A stretch of 8,253 nt of DNA from Spirochaeta sp. (GTDB lineage: Bacteria > Spirochaetota > Spirochaetia > DSM-2461), in NCBI GenBank assembly GCA_030592625.1, contig JAUVIY010000099.1, positions 1-8,253 of the forward strand, read 5' to 3'. Of the stretch, positions 1-6,039 are shown piece after piece. The position numbers and the translations under genes are program-made. The notes beneath the pieces were generated by a model. The model was given only the letters and a program-made list of their open reading frames with translations, was not told the DNA's origin and did not search any database. How positions within the stretch are numbered: position 1 is the stretch's first letter; the number at the start of each line of letters is the position of its first letter.

Positions 1-1
1 C

Positions 2-637
2 ATGCCATGGATCAAAATCATTCCCAGCGGACCTTTTGAAACGAACGCGTATCTGATCGGTGCAGACGATTGCGACGAGGCTGTTCTCATCGACACACCT
101 CCGGATTGTTACGAAGCGGTGAAGGGTGCCCTCGATGGGGCAGGGCGGCGCCTGACGGCAGTGCTGATTACCCATCCCCATTTCGACCACACCCTCGATG
201 CCGGTCTGTTTTCCAATGAAGATATTCCGATTTTCGCCCACCATGATGCCGTAATCGGCATCGAGAGCCCGGAAACTCTCGGTTTGATACCGACCCCTGA
301 TGGAGGATTCCCCGGGGGAGCCGTTACAAATACCGCATCAGGCGGTGATGTTCTCAGTCTGGCGGGGCTTGATATAAAAGTCCTGGAAGTTCCCGGTCAT
401 TCGCCGGGATCCCTGGCTTTTCATATTCCGGCCGATACGATCTGTTTTCCTGGAGACCTGGTATTCCGGGGCTCGGTGGGACGGACGGATCTGCCCGGGG
501 GAGATTTCAATGTGCTGACGGAATCGATTCAGACCGCTATTTACAGCATGGATGACGATACGGTTTTGTATTCGGGGCATGGTCCCTCAACAACCGTAGG
601 CAGCGAAAAGCGGAGTAACCCATACGTCAGGGGGTAG
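2..637 (+). CDS. Metallo-beta-lactamase-fold hydrolase, YcbL/glyoxalase II-like
   Basis: A 211-residue single-domain zinc hydrolase of the glyoxalase II-like branch. The metal-binding set is complete: HPHFDH at 58-63 (H58, H60, D62, H63), H133 in VPGHSPGS, bridging D152 in PGDLVF, and H193 in SGHGP. The GRTDLPGGD stretch at 160-168 and the C-terminal RSNPYV are typical of short YcbL-type proteins. The C-terminal substrate-binding domain of classical GloB is absent. The family hydrolyses thioesters such as S-lactoylglutathione, but the true substrate here is unknown. The first ATG is at base 2, so no ribosome binding site can be seen. The N-terminus fits the family well, so the start is probably right. 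The protein is likely cytoplasmic, as there is no signal peptide. It is followed by a separate promoter for metA, so it need not share a transcript with it. Confidence 0.9.
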   Translation: MPWIKIIPSGPFETNAYLIGADDCDEAVLIDTPPDCYEAVKGALDGAGRRLTAVLITHPHFDHTLDAGLFSNEDIPIFAHHDAVIGIESPETLGLIPTPDGGFPGGAVTNTASGGDVLSLAGLDIKVLEVPGHSPGSLAFHIPADTICFPGDLVFRGSVGRTDLPGGDFNVLTESIQTAIYSMDDDTVLYSGHGPSTTVGSEKRSNPYVRG

Positions 638-658
638 ATAAGTATTTCCCGGTATCAC

Positions 659-688
659 TTGACCCCGTATCCCCGCTCTTCTGATAAT
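659..688 (+). promoter_or_regulatory. Putative sigma-70 promoter of the metA-Nudix operon
   Basis: A -35 box TTGACC (659-664) and a -10 box GATAAT (683-688) are separated by 18 bases, in the gap after the hydrolase stop. Both boxes match the consensus at five of six positions. Transcription would start near 695, leaving about 25 bases of leader that hold the AAGGAG ribosome binding site at 710-715. The leader is too short for a SAM or other methionine riboswitch. Confidence 0.5.
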
Positions 689-720
689 TCCCTTCAGGTT
701 AACGGTAATAAGGAGTACAC

Positions 721-1638
721 ATGCCCATAATGATTCAGGACGGATTACCGGCCATCAAGGTTCTCAACGAGGAGAATATCTTCGTTATGACCGCATCCCG
801 GGCCGCTCATCAGGATATCCGGCCGCTGAAAATTCTCATCCTCAACCTGATGCCCCTGAAAATCGTCACCGAAAACCAACTGCTGCGCATGTTGTCGAAT
901 TCTCCGCTTCAGTGCGAAGTTGAACTCATACTGCCATCCACCCATGAATCCAAGAATACGCCTCGGGAACATCTGGATGTGTTTTATAAATCTTTTGACG
1001 ATGTAAAGGATTCCAGGTTCGATGGACTCATTATCACCGGTGCACCCGTGGAAGCACTTGATTTCGAGGATGTGGATTACTGGCCGGAGATGGTCAGTAT
1101 CATGAACTGGGCCCGGACTCATGTTTTCAGCACTCTATACATCTGCTGGGCGGCTCAGGCCGGTCTCTATCATCATCACGGCATACCCAAGCACTCGGTC
1201 GCGGAAAAAGTTTCAGGAGTTTTCAATCACAGGATTACGGATCGGCATGTTCCCCTTGTAAGAGGCTTTGATGATCGTTTCTTTGCTCCTCATTCCCGGC
1301 ATACCGAGGTGAGACGTGAGGACATCGAGGGGCATGACGACCTGTTGATTCTCTCTGAATCCGAGGTAGCCGGTCTCTACATCGTAATGGCCCGGGACGG
1401 ACGGCATATCTATGTCACCGGTCATTCGGAATACGACCCTCTCACCCTGAAAGAAGAGTATGAACGGGACTTCAAACGGGGGGACAATCCTCCCATACCC
1501 AGGAACTATTTTCCCGATGACGACCCCACTCAACCGCCGATTATTCGATGGCGAAGCCATGCCCACCTGCTTTTTTCCAATTGGCTGAATTATTACGTCT
1601 ATCAGCAGACTCCTTATGACCTGGACAGCCTTCGGTGA
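721..1638 (+). CDS. metA: Homoserine O-acyltransferase, MetA family (predicted acetyl-CoA user)
   Basis: A full-length 305-residue MetA protein, which activates homoserine by O-acylation as the first committed step of methionine synthesis. The N-terminus ([15 protein letters not shown]) aligns with the family start, and AAGGAG lies 5 bases before the ATG. The catalytic triad is complete and falls at the standard numbering: C142 in [10 protein letters not shown]235 in VTGHSEYD and E237. K47, in [12 protein letters not shown], is in the conserved active-site segment. Residue 111, in [10 protein letters not shown], is glutamate. In the literature Glu at 111 goes with acetyl-CoA and Gly, as in E. 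coli, goes with succinyl-CoA. I therefore infer homoserine O-acetyltransferase activity, although the family is often labelled succinyltransferase. The product would feed an O-acetylhomoserine sulfhydrylase or cystathionine synthase not seen here. It is probably co-transcribed with the Nudix gene that overlaps its stop codon. Confidence 0.96.
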   Translation: MPIMIQDGLPAIKVLNEENIFVMTASRAAHQDIRPLKILILNLMPLKIVTENQLLRMLSNSPLQCEVELILPSTHESKNTPREHLDVFYKSFDDVKDSRFDGLIITGAPVEALDFEDVDYWPEMVSIMNWARTHVFSTLYICWAAQAGLYHHHGIPKHSVAEKVSGVFNHRITDRHVPLVRGFDDRFFAPHSRHTEVRREDIEGHDDLLILSESEVAGLYIVMARDGRHIYVTGHSEYDPLTLKEEYERDFKRGDNPPIPRNYFPDDDPTQPPIIRWRSHAHLLFSNWLNYYVYQQTPYDLDSLR

Positions 1639-2105
1639 TGGAACCGGACAAGTCCTGGGGGGCCGTGGTTTTTGACCACCGGAATCGTTATCTGCTGATC
1701 CATCATGCCGGTGGCAGGCACTGGGATCATCCGAAGGGTCATGCCGATCCGAATGAGACTCCCCGGGATACGGCTCTGAGGGAGATTCGGGAGGAAGCAC
1801 AGATAAACGCCGAAATTATCGACGGTTTTCAGACTGAAGTCGGTTGGATTCTGCCGAACGGCCGCCCCAAGAAGGTTGTATACTTTCTGGCCCGGCGAAC
1901 CGGTGAGTGTCCAGCGGAAGGTCCGGAAGGTGAAATCCTCGGGGAAACCTGGCTTCCATACACGCAAGCCCGTGAAAAAATCACCTATGACACCGGGAAG
2001 GAAGTACTGGACAGGGCGGAAGAATTTCTCAATTTGCGCCAGAGGTCAATTCGTAAAAAGTCAGGTACTGCCGCCCACGATGAGCTCTCCGGTGATTTCC
2101 AGTGA
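1638..2105 (+). CDS. Nudix hydrolase, Ap4A-hydrolase-like
   Basis: A 155-residue Nudix protein. The Nudix box starts at G34 in PKGHADPNET and continues through E40, R48-E49-I50 and E52-E53, so the metal-binding REXXEE core is intact. The usual glycine near the end of the box is replaced by glutamine (Q55). The SWGAVVF start and HWDHPKGH before the box resemble asymmetrical diadenosine tetraphosphatases, so Ap4A or another capped dinucleotide is the likeliest substrate. This is an inference from resemblance. The ATG at 1638 uses the last base of the metA stop (TGATG), which suggests translational coupling. A GTG one codon earlier (1635) is also possible. No good Shine-Dalgarno precedes either start. 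The last 14 or so residues are encoded in the 45-base overlap with the convergent lacI-family gene and form a charged tail beyond the expected end of the fold. Confidence 0.88.
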   Translation: MEPDKSWGAVVFDHRNRYLLIHHAGGRHWDHPKGHADPNETPRDTALREIREEAQINAEIIDGFQTEVGWILPNGRPKKVVYFLARRTGECPAEGPEGEILGETWLPYTQAREKITYDTGKEVLDRAEEFLNLRQRSIRKKSGTAAHDELSGDFQ

Positions 2106-3038
2106 TATGGGCGGTGTATCCCGATCCCTGATAACATCCCGCAGCCAGCGTCCGGCCAGATGGGCCACATGATAGATGGGCAGTTTAACCGTCGTCAGCC
2201 TGGGATTGCTCAGTGACGCCGCCGGAACATCATCATACCCGGTTATCGCCAGATCCTCCGGTATGGTAATACCGGCTTCAGAACAGGCGACATAAGCCCG
2301 AAGCGCACTCTCGTCATTGAAGCACATCAGCGCATCGGCGTCTCGGTCAATGATGGAGCGAAGCAGTTCAGGTGTGACTTCGGTCGGGAGAGAAATCTCT
2401 TCGACGAGAGGATCGACTCCGGGAAAGAGTCGAATCATCGCTCCCAGATAGGCCGCCTTTCTCTCTTCCGAACGGGGATGCCGGGTGAATCCGAGATAGG
2501 CCGGTTTCCTGTATCCTCTGGTAGCCAGATGGGAAGCCAGTATAGAGAAACCCTTGAAATCGTTAGTCGAAACATACGGACTGACTGTTCTGTTCAGATG
2601 AATATAGGGGATTCCCGCATTCTTCAACTTGATGCAGATTTCATCTCCGAGCTTATGAAAGACGGAAACCACACCGTCACCGATGCGTCTACCGCCTTCC
2701 ATGTTTTTGGTCAATTCTTCCGAGTTCATCACTTCCAGAATGCGTCTGGACCCCATGAATGCGTTGGAGAGGCCATTGAAAAGAGACATGGCCTCCTCCA
2801 TGATATGGGGAATCTGAGGATCCGGGGCCGGGGTTACCAGAAGAATTCGCAGCTCCCGGTTTAAAACCGAACGCTTTCGGCGGCTCGGGGTGAAATCATG
2901 TTCCTTGGCGACATCCAGCACCTTCTGCCTGGTCCGGGCCGATATCTTTGGATCGTTGTTGAATACCCGTGAGATGGTACTGGGTGATACTTCAACCAGA
3001 CGGGCCAAATCACCGATAGTGCGAACCTGAGCGCTCAT
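2061..3038 (-). CDS. LacI-family transcriptional regulator
   Basis: A 325-residue DNA-binding regulator. The N-terminal helix-turn-helix occupies about residues 7-28 (TIGDLARLVEVSPSTISRVFN), and the sugar-binding-protein-like effector domain runs from about 63 to the end. Family marks in the latter include FNDESALRAY at 240-249 and ITGYDDVPAA at 265-274. The hinge between the two is odd. Where family members usually have a pattern like PNxxARSL, this protein has PSRRKRSV (51-58), with lysine for alanine and valine for the leucine that normally wedges into the operator centre. The ligand is unknown, and no transporter or sugar enzyme lies beside it to suggest one. There is no Shine-Dalgarno before the ATG. 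A possible promoter sits so close that the mRNA could be leaderless. The 3' end overlaps the convergent Nudix gene by 45 bases. Confidence 0.95.
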   Translation of the reverse strand: MSAQVRTIGDLARLVEVSPSTISRVFNNDPKISARTRQKVLDVAKEHDFTPSRRKRSVLNRELRILLVTPAPDPQIPHIMEEAMSLFNGLSNAFMGSRRILEVMNSEELTKNMEGGRRIGDGVVSVFHKLGDEICIKLKNAGIPYIHLNRTVSPYVSTNDFKGFSILASHLATRGYRKPAYLGFTRHPRSEERKAAYLGAMIRLFPGVDPLVEEISLPTEVTPELLRSIIDRDADALMCFNDESALRAYVACSEAGITIPEDLAITGYDDVPAASLSNPRLTTVKLPIYHVAHLAGRWLRDVIRDRDTPPISLEITGELIVGGST

Positions 3039-3044
3039 AAGGAA

Positions 3045-3073
3045 ACTTTAACGTGTGTTGCCAGGTCAGACAA
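3045..3073 (-). promoter_or_regulatory. Possible promoter of the lacI-family gene
   Basis: Read on the minus strand, TTGTCT (3073-3068) and TAAAGT (3050-3045) are 17 bases apart, each with four of six consensus matches. The -10 box ends 6 bases before the ATG, so initiation would fall at or next to the start codon. This agrees with the missing ribosome binding site. The match is modest, and the gene could instead be read through from the upstream 49-residue gene. Confidence 0.3.
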
Positions 3074-3102
3074 TGATGATTTTCCCAGACAGATGTACGA
3101 AA

Positions 3103-3252
3103 CTAAGCCGTCACATCAATTCGGGTTGCCACATTTTCATCAGTCGGTGGAGGAGACTGGGGTTCTTCAGGTACTGATTCAGGCGGTGGAGCCTGTTCCT
3201 GTACCGGAGGTGGTGGCGGAGGAGAGGAAACCGGAGTAATAGGATCGCTCAT
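3103..3252 (-). CDS. Small proline-rich acidic protein (49 aa), function unknown
   Basis: A 49-residue protein that I do not recognise. Sixteen residues are proline, including a run of six (11-16) and two runs of three (22-24 and 34-36). There are eight acidic residues and a single basic one (R44). No membrane segment, signal peptide or cysteine is present, so a disordered, strongly acidic cytoplasmic peptide is expected. The start is set by a textbook ribosome binding site, AGGAGG (3264-3259), 6 bases before the ATG. An in-frame TTG at 3360 would add 36 residues but has no comparable site and would read through the leader hairpin. The C-terminus ATRIDVTA is the only part with ordinary composition and may be a conserved tag. 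The three polyproline runs predict dependence on elongation factor P. The gene lies between the helicase and the lacI-family gene on the same strand. That it is a real gene rests on the ribosome binding site and composition. Confidence 0.65.
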   Translation of the reverse strand: MSDPITPVSSPPPPPPVQEQAPPPESVPEEPQSPPPTDENVATRIDVTA

Positions 3253-3320
3253 ATAGAACCTCCTGTAAAAAAGTTCAAATCGGACTGAAGTATTACCTGA
3301 GGTTCTTTCAAAAACACCAT
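3249..3320 (-). CDS. Possible 23-codon leader peptide upstream of the proline-rich gene
   Basis: A minus-strand ATG at 3320 opens a 23-codon frame (beginning MVFLKEPQ, ending FFTGGSI). Its TGA stop (3251-3249) overlaps the ATG of the 49-residue gene in an ATGA junction. A GGGAGG (3336-3331) lies 10 bases before the ATG, slightly far but usable. The peptide resembles nothing I know. The frame could be chance, but the exact stop/start overlap and its own ribosome binding site make a translated leader that couples to the next gene plausible. Confidence 0.3.
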   Translation of the reverse strand: MVFLKEPQVILQSDLNFFTGGSI

Positions 3321-3335
3321 TTTGCAAGAACCTCC
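3255..3335 (-). promoter_or_regulatory. Leader hairpin with two alternative pairings before the proline-rich gene
   Basis: On the minus-strand RNA, GAGGUUCUU (3334-3326) pairs perfectly with AAGAACCUC (3307-3299). After one mismatch the stem continues as CAAAA (3324-3320) with UUUUG (3313-3309), closed by a 6-base loop. This gives 14 base pairs. The sequence GAGGUUCU recurs at 3262-3255, inside the ribosome binding site of the 49-residue gene. The middle arm (3306-3299) could therefore pair with either copy. No U-run follows, so this is not an intrinsic terminator. I infer a possible translational switch. Confidence 0.4.
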
Positions 3336-3438
3336 CTGAACATAAATTTAGTTGTTTCAAGCCCGACTTTCAAATTAAAGAGATATTTTCTTCTGATAAA
3401 GAAAAAAAGTAATGATTCCTGCAAACCCCGTCAGGAGG

Positions 3439-5511
3439 TCATTTCCAGGGCATTTTGTTGAAATAGCCGGAAACATCTTCATCCTGAGACAACGGTTCCT
3501 CGGATTCCGCGTTTTCCATGAGCTCCTCTGGTATTTCCTCAAGGAAAGGGGAGGGGATGCAGGCGATGGTTTCCAGACGGATTTTCCGGGTAAGACATGA
3601 AGAGATATAGAGTTTTTTACGGGCCCGGGTGATGGCAACGTAGAAGAGTCGCCGTTCTTCCTCTATGGATTTCGGGTTTTCTTCAATAGCCTTGGCATGA
3701 GGAACAATACCGTCTTCCACACCGGCGAGGAATACGACGTCGAACTCAAGGCCTTTGGATGCATGAATGGTCATCAGATTCACTTTACCGGCTTCGCTGT
3801 CATCCACTTCATCTCTGGCGTTCAAGGTGATTCGATTCAGCCAGCGATTGAGAGTCGGATCGAGATTATCCGGGTTGTTCTCCCAGCGTTCAAGGAACGT
3901 GGCGAAACCCTGGATATTTTCGTAACGCCATTTGACAATTTTTTCGTTATTTCGGAATTCCTGTACCAGAAATCCCCAGTAATTAACCTCTTCCACCAGT
4001 TCGTTGAATGTGGCGGCCAGGGAGGATTTTTCGTCTTCTTTCGTCTGAAAAAGGTCCCGGAACCTCTCGATAAGATCCAGAAATTCCGCCAGGCCGGAGC
4101 GGATTTTGTCGCCGATACCTTCTGCGGGGCCTCTGCCGGAACCGAAGACGATTTCACTCACTGCCGAGTAGAGGGAGTATTCCTTATTCCTGGCGAGGGT
4201 GACGATTACCTCAAGGGTTGTCTTGCCGACACCCCGGCGGGGAGTGTTGATAATCCGAAGGAGATTCACATCATCATCGGGATTGTCAATTATCCTGAGG
4301 TACCCGATCATGTCCTTGATTTCCTGTCGCTGGAAAAAGCTGGTTCCCCCGCTCATGGAATAGGGCAGGTTGTTGGCCAGAAGGGCGTCTTCGATGCTCC
4401 TGGTGAGGGCGTTGGTCCGTACCAGGATGCCCATCTGGTCGTAGGCCAGGCTTTCGGTGGCCCGCAGAGCGCCGATGGTTTCGGCGATAAAGGTGGCTTC
4501 TTCCTGTTCATCCTCAGGGGCGGCGAAACGGATGGTCATCTCATCATGACCGTCATGGGTCCAGAGTTCTTTATCTTTCCTGTCTGAGTTGTTTCTGATA
4601 ACGGCGTTGGCGGCTTTGAGAATGGTACCGGTTGAACGGTAATTCCGTTCCAGTTTGATTTCCTTGCGTTCGGAGAAGTCCTTCTCGAAGTTGAGCAGGT
4701 TGGTGAAGTCCGCACCCCGCCATGAGTAGATGGACTGATCATCATCCCCGACGCAGCATAGATTCCGGTGCTCCAGAGCTAAAAGCCGCACCAGTCGGTA
4801 CTGGATTCGGGAGGTATCCTGGAATTCGTCCACCATGATGTATCGGAAACGCCGTCGGTATTCATCAAGAATATCCGATCGGCTTTCAAACAGCTCCAGT
4901 GGTTTGATGATGAGATCGTCAAAATCCACCGCATTATGAAGCATCATCAGTTCGTGATATTCATCATAGAGCGCTTTATGTATGGAAGTGACCTCGTCCC
5001 ATTTGCTTCTATGAGTTTTGATGTCACTGAAGAGGGAGGCCAGGGTATTGAGTTCCGACGGTTCGTGAGTGAGTTTCAACTCCCGGGAGGATTCCCTCAG
5101 GCATGCGAGCTTGTCCGATGAATCGTAGATGGTGAAATTCGGACGGTAGCCGATTTCCACAGACCTTTCACGCAGCACAAGAACGCCGAATGCATGAAAC
5201 GTCGACACGGTCAGATTGGAGAGTTTGAGTCCGGTAAGAGTTTTCACCCGCTCTTCCATCTCCCTGGCGGCTTTGTTGGTGAAGGTGAGTGCCAGGATGG
5301 CGGCCTGGGGGATGCCCCGTTCCAGCATCTCCGCAACTCGCGTGGTGATGACACCGGTTTTACCGCTCCCGGCACCGGCGACGATGAGAAGTGGACCCTC
5401 GATACTTTCGACGGCTTCACGCTGCTGCGGATTCAGACATGCTTTGACGGATTCCAGATCCTTGATATCATTATTGCGGATATTTTTTCTTTTATTTTCG
5501 TTTTTTCTCAT
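3439..5511 (-). CDS. uvrD: UvrD/Rep/PcrA-type superfamily 1A DNA helicase
   Basis: A 690-residue ATP-dependent 3'-5' helicase with all superfamily 1A motifs: Q motif LNPQQREAV (26-34), Walker A GAGSGKT with K51 and T52, motif Ia LTFTNKAA (74-82), Walker B VDEFQDT (227-233), motif III GDDDQSIYSWRGAD (255-268), motif IV LERNYRS (287-293), motif V TIHASKGLEF (581-590) and motif VI with the arginine finger region VAITRARKKL (625-634). The family unwinds DNA in excision repair, mismatch repair or replication restart. The length is close to Rep (about 670) and UvrD (about 720). After motif VI the protein ends in a short acidic tail (SEEPLSQDED, then GYFNKMPWK) and lacks the Tudor-like C-terminal module of PcrA/UvrD that contacts RNA polymerase. 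Whether it is orthologous to uvrD, pcrA or rep cannot be settled here. It starts 6 bases after the membrane-protein stop with no clear Shine-Dalgarno, which suggests translational coupling. Confidence 0.96.
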   Translation of the reverse strand: MRKNENKRKNIRNNDIKDLESVKACLNPQQREAVESIEGPLLIVAGAGSGKTGVITTRVAEMLERGIPQAAILALTFTNKAAREMEERVKTLTGLKLSNLTVSTFHAFGVLVLRERSVEIGYRPNFTIYDSSDKLACLRESSRELKLTHEPSELNTLASLFSDIKTHRSKWDEVTSIHKALYDEYHELMMLHNAVDFDDLIIKPLELFESRSDILDEYRRRFRYIMVDEFQDTSRIQYRLVRLLALEHRNLCCVGDDDQSIYSWRGADFTNLLNFEKDFSERKEIKLERNYRSTGTILKAANAVIRNNSDRKDKELWTHDGHDEMTIRFAAPEDEQEEATFIAETIGALRATESLAYDQMGILVRTNALTRSIEDALLANNLPYSMSGGTSFFQRQEIKDMIGYLRIIDNPDDDVNLLRIINTPRRGVGKTTLEVIVTLARNKEYSLYSAVSEIVFGSGRGPAEGIGDKIRSGLAEFLDLIERFRDLFQTKEDEKSSLAATFNELVEEVNYWGFLVQEFRNNEKIVKWRYENIQGFATFLERWENNPDNLDPTLNRWLNRITLNARDEVDDSEAGKVNLMTIHASKGLEFDVVFLAGVEDGIVPHAKAIEENPKSIEEERRLFYVAITRARKKLYISSCLTRKIRLETIACIPSPFLEEIPEELMENAESEEPLSQDEDVSGYFNKMPWK

Positions 5512-5517
5512 GAGAAA

Positions 5518-5991
5518 CTAGACGTGCTTGATGAAGAGGTCTAATGCCTCGATTCCCAGGAGAACAATGGCGGATACGATGAGTCCGGAAATCGTAACCC
5601 CCACCAGGACCGCAAGCATGGTGCGCCGTCGGCTCAAGCCCAGTACCCAGGCTCCCAGTGTACCGGTCCACGCACCGGTAATCGGCAGCGGTATAGCGAC
5701 GAAAACGGCCACTCCCCAGAAACCGTATCGCTCTACTTTGGCAGTGAGCTTTTGTCGGGCCCGTTCGACGAGTTTATCGAAGATACCGGCGTAGTAACCC
5801 CACCTGTAGAGTATTTTATGGAAAGTGTCGAGGAATACATACACGATGGGAGCAACCATAGCATTGATCAGGACGCAATACGGATAGGCGGCAGCCCAGG
5901 GAATGCCCCTGGCCAGAGCAAAGGGAAGACCGCCGCGGAGTTCGGCGATGGGAAGCAGTGTGAGAACCGTTGTCCATATCCAGTCATTCAT
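5518..5991 (-). CDS. Small multidrug export family membrane protein (PF06695-like)
   Basis: A 157-residue inner-membrane protein with about four hydrophobic stretches. Two short proline/glycine motifs mark the family: LPIAELRGGLPFA (13-25) and IPLPITGAWTGTLGAW (100-115). Each precedes or lies in a hydrophobic segment, and together they look like a pseudo-repeat. Between them lies a basic, soluble-looking loop (about 72-90) with ERARQKLTAKVERYG. The family name comes from automated annotation, and I know of no firm evidence for drug transport. The ATG at 5991 is preferred over a TTG at 6000 (three extra residues), but neither has a Shine-Dalgarno. The leader before it even contains a pyrimidine-rich CCCCCTC. 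The gene sits 48 bases after the peptidase stop and 6 bases before the helicase start, so it appears to be the middle gene of a three-gene transcript. Confidence 0.85.
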   Translation of the reverse strand: MNDWIWTTVLTLLPIAELRGGLPFALARGIPWAAAYPYCVLINAMVAPIVYVFLDTFHKILYRWGYYAGIFDKLVERARQKLTAKVERYGFWGVAVFVAIPLPITGAWTGTLGAWVLGLSRRRTMLAVLVGVTISGLIVSAIVLLGIEALDLFIKHV

Positions 5992-6039
5992 GTGAGCCAA
6001 GAATGCCGTTAAGCTGCAGAGGGGGTCAAGTGCTCAGCT

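Noticed and set aside
638..720. A methionine-responsive riboswitch upstream of metA.
   Set aside because: Only 83 bases separate the genes and the predicted leader is about 25 bases. No multi-helix structure or terminator is present.
1213..1800. A 195-codon minus-strand frame across metA and the Nudix gene.
   Set aside because: It is antisense to two conserved enzymes and has low-complexity composition with no domain.
3103..3360. An 85-codon version of the proline-rich protein starting at a TTG at 3360.
   Set aside because: The ATG at 3252 has an ideal ribosome binding site, while the TTG has none. The extra segment crosses the leader hairpin.
3390..3430. A possible terminator after the helicase gene: TCCTG...CAGGA on the minus strand followed by a run of seven T.
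   Set aside because: The stem is only 5 base pairs with a 10-base loop, and the T-run begins about 9 bases after it. This is too weak to call.
3697..4587. A 296-codon open frame on the plus strand.
   Set aside because: It lies wholly antisense to the helicase motifs, its product has no recognisable domain, and it has no ribosome binding site. It is a shadow of a well-supported gene.
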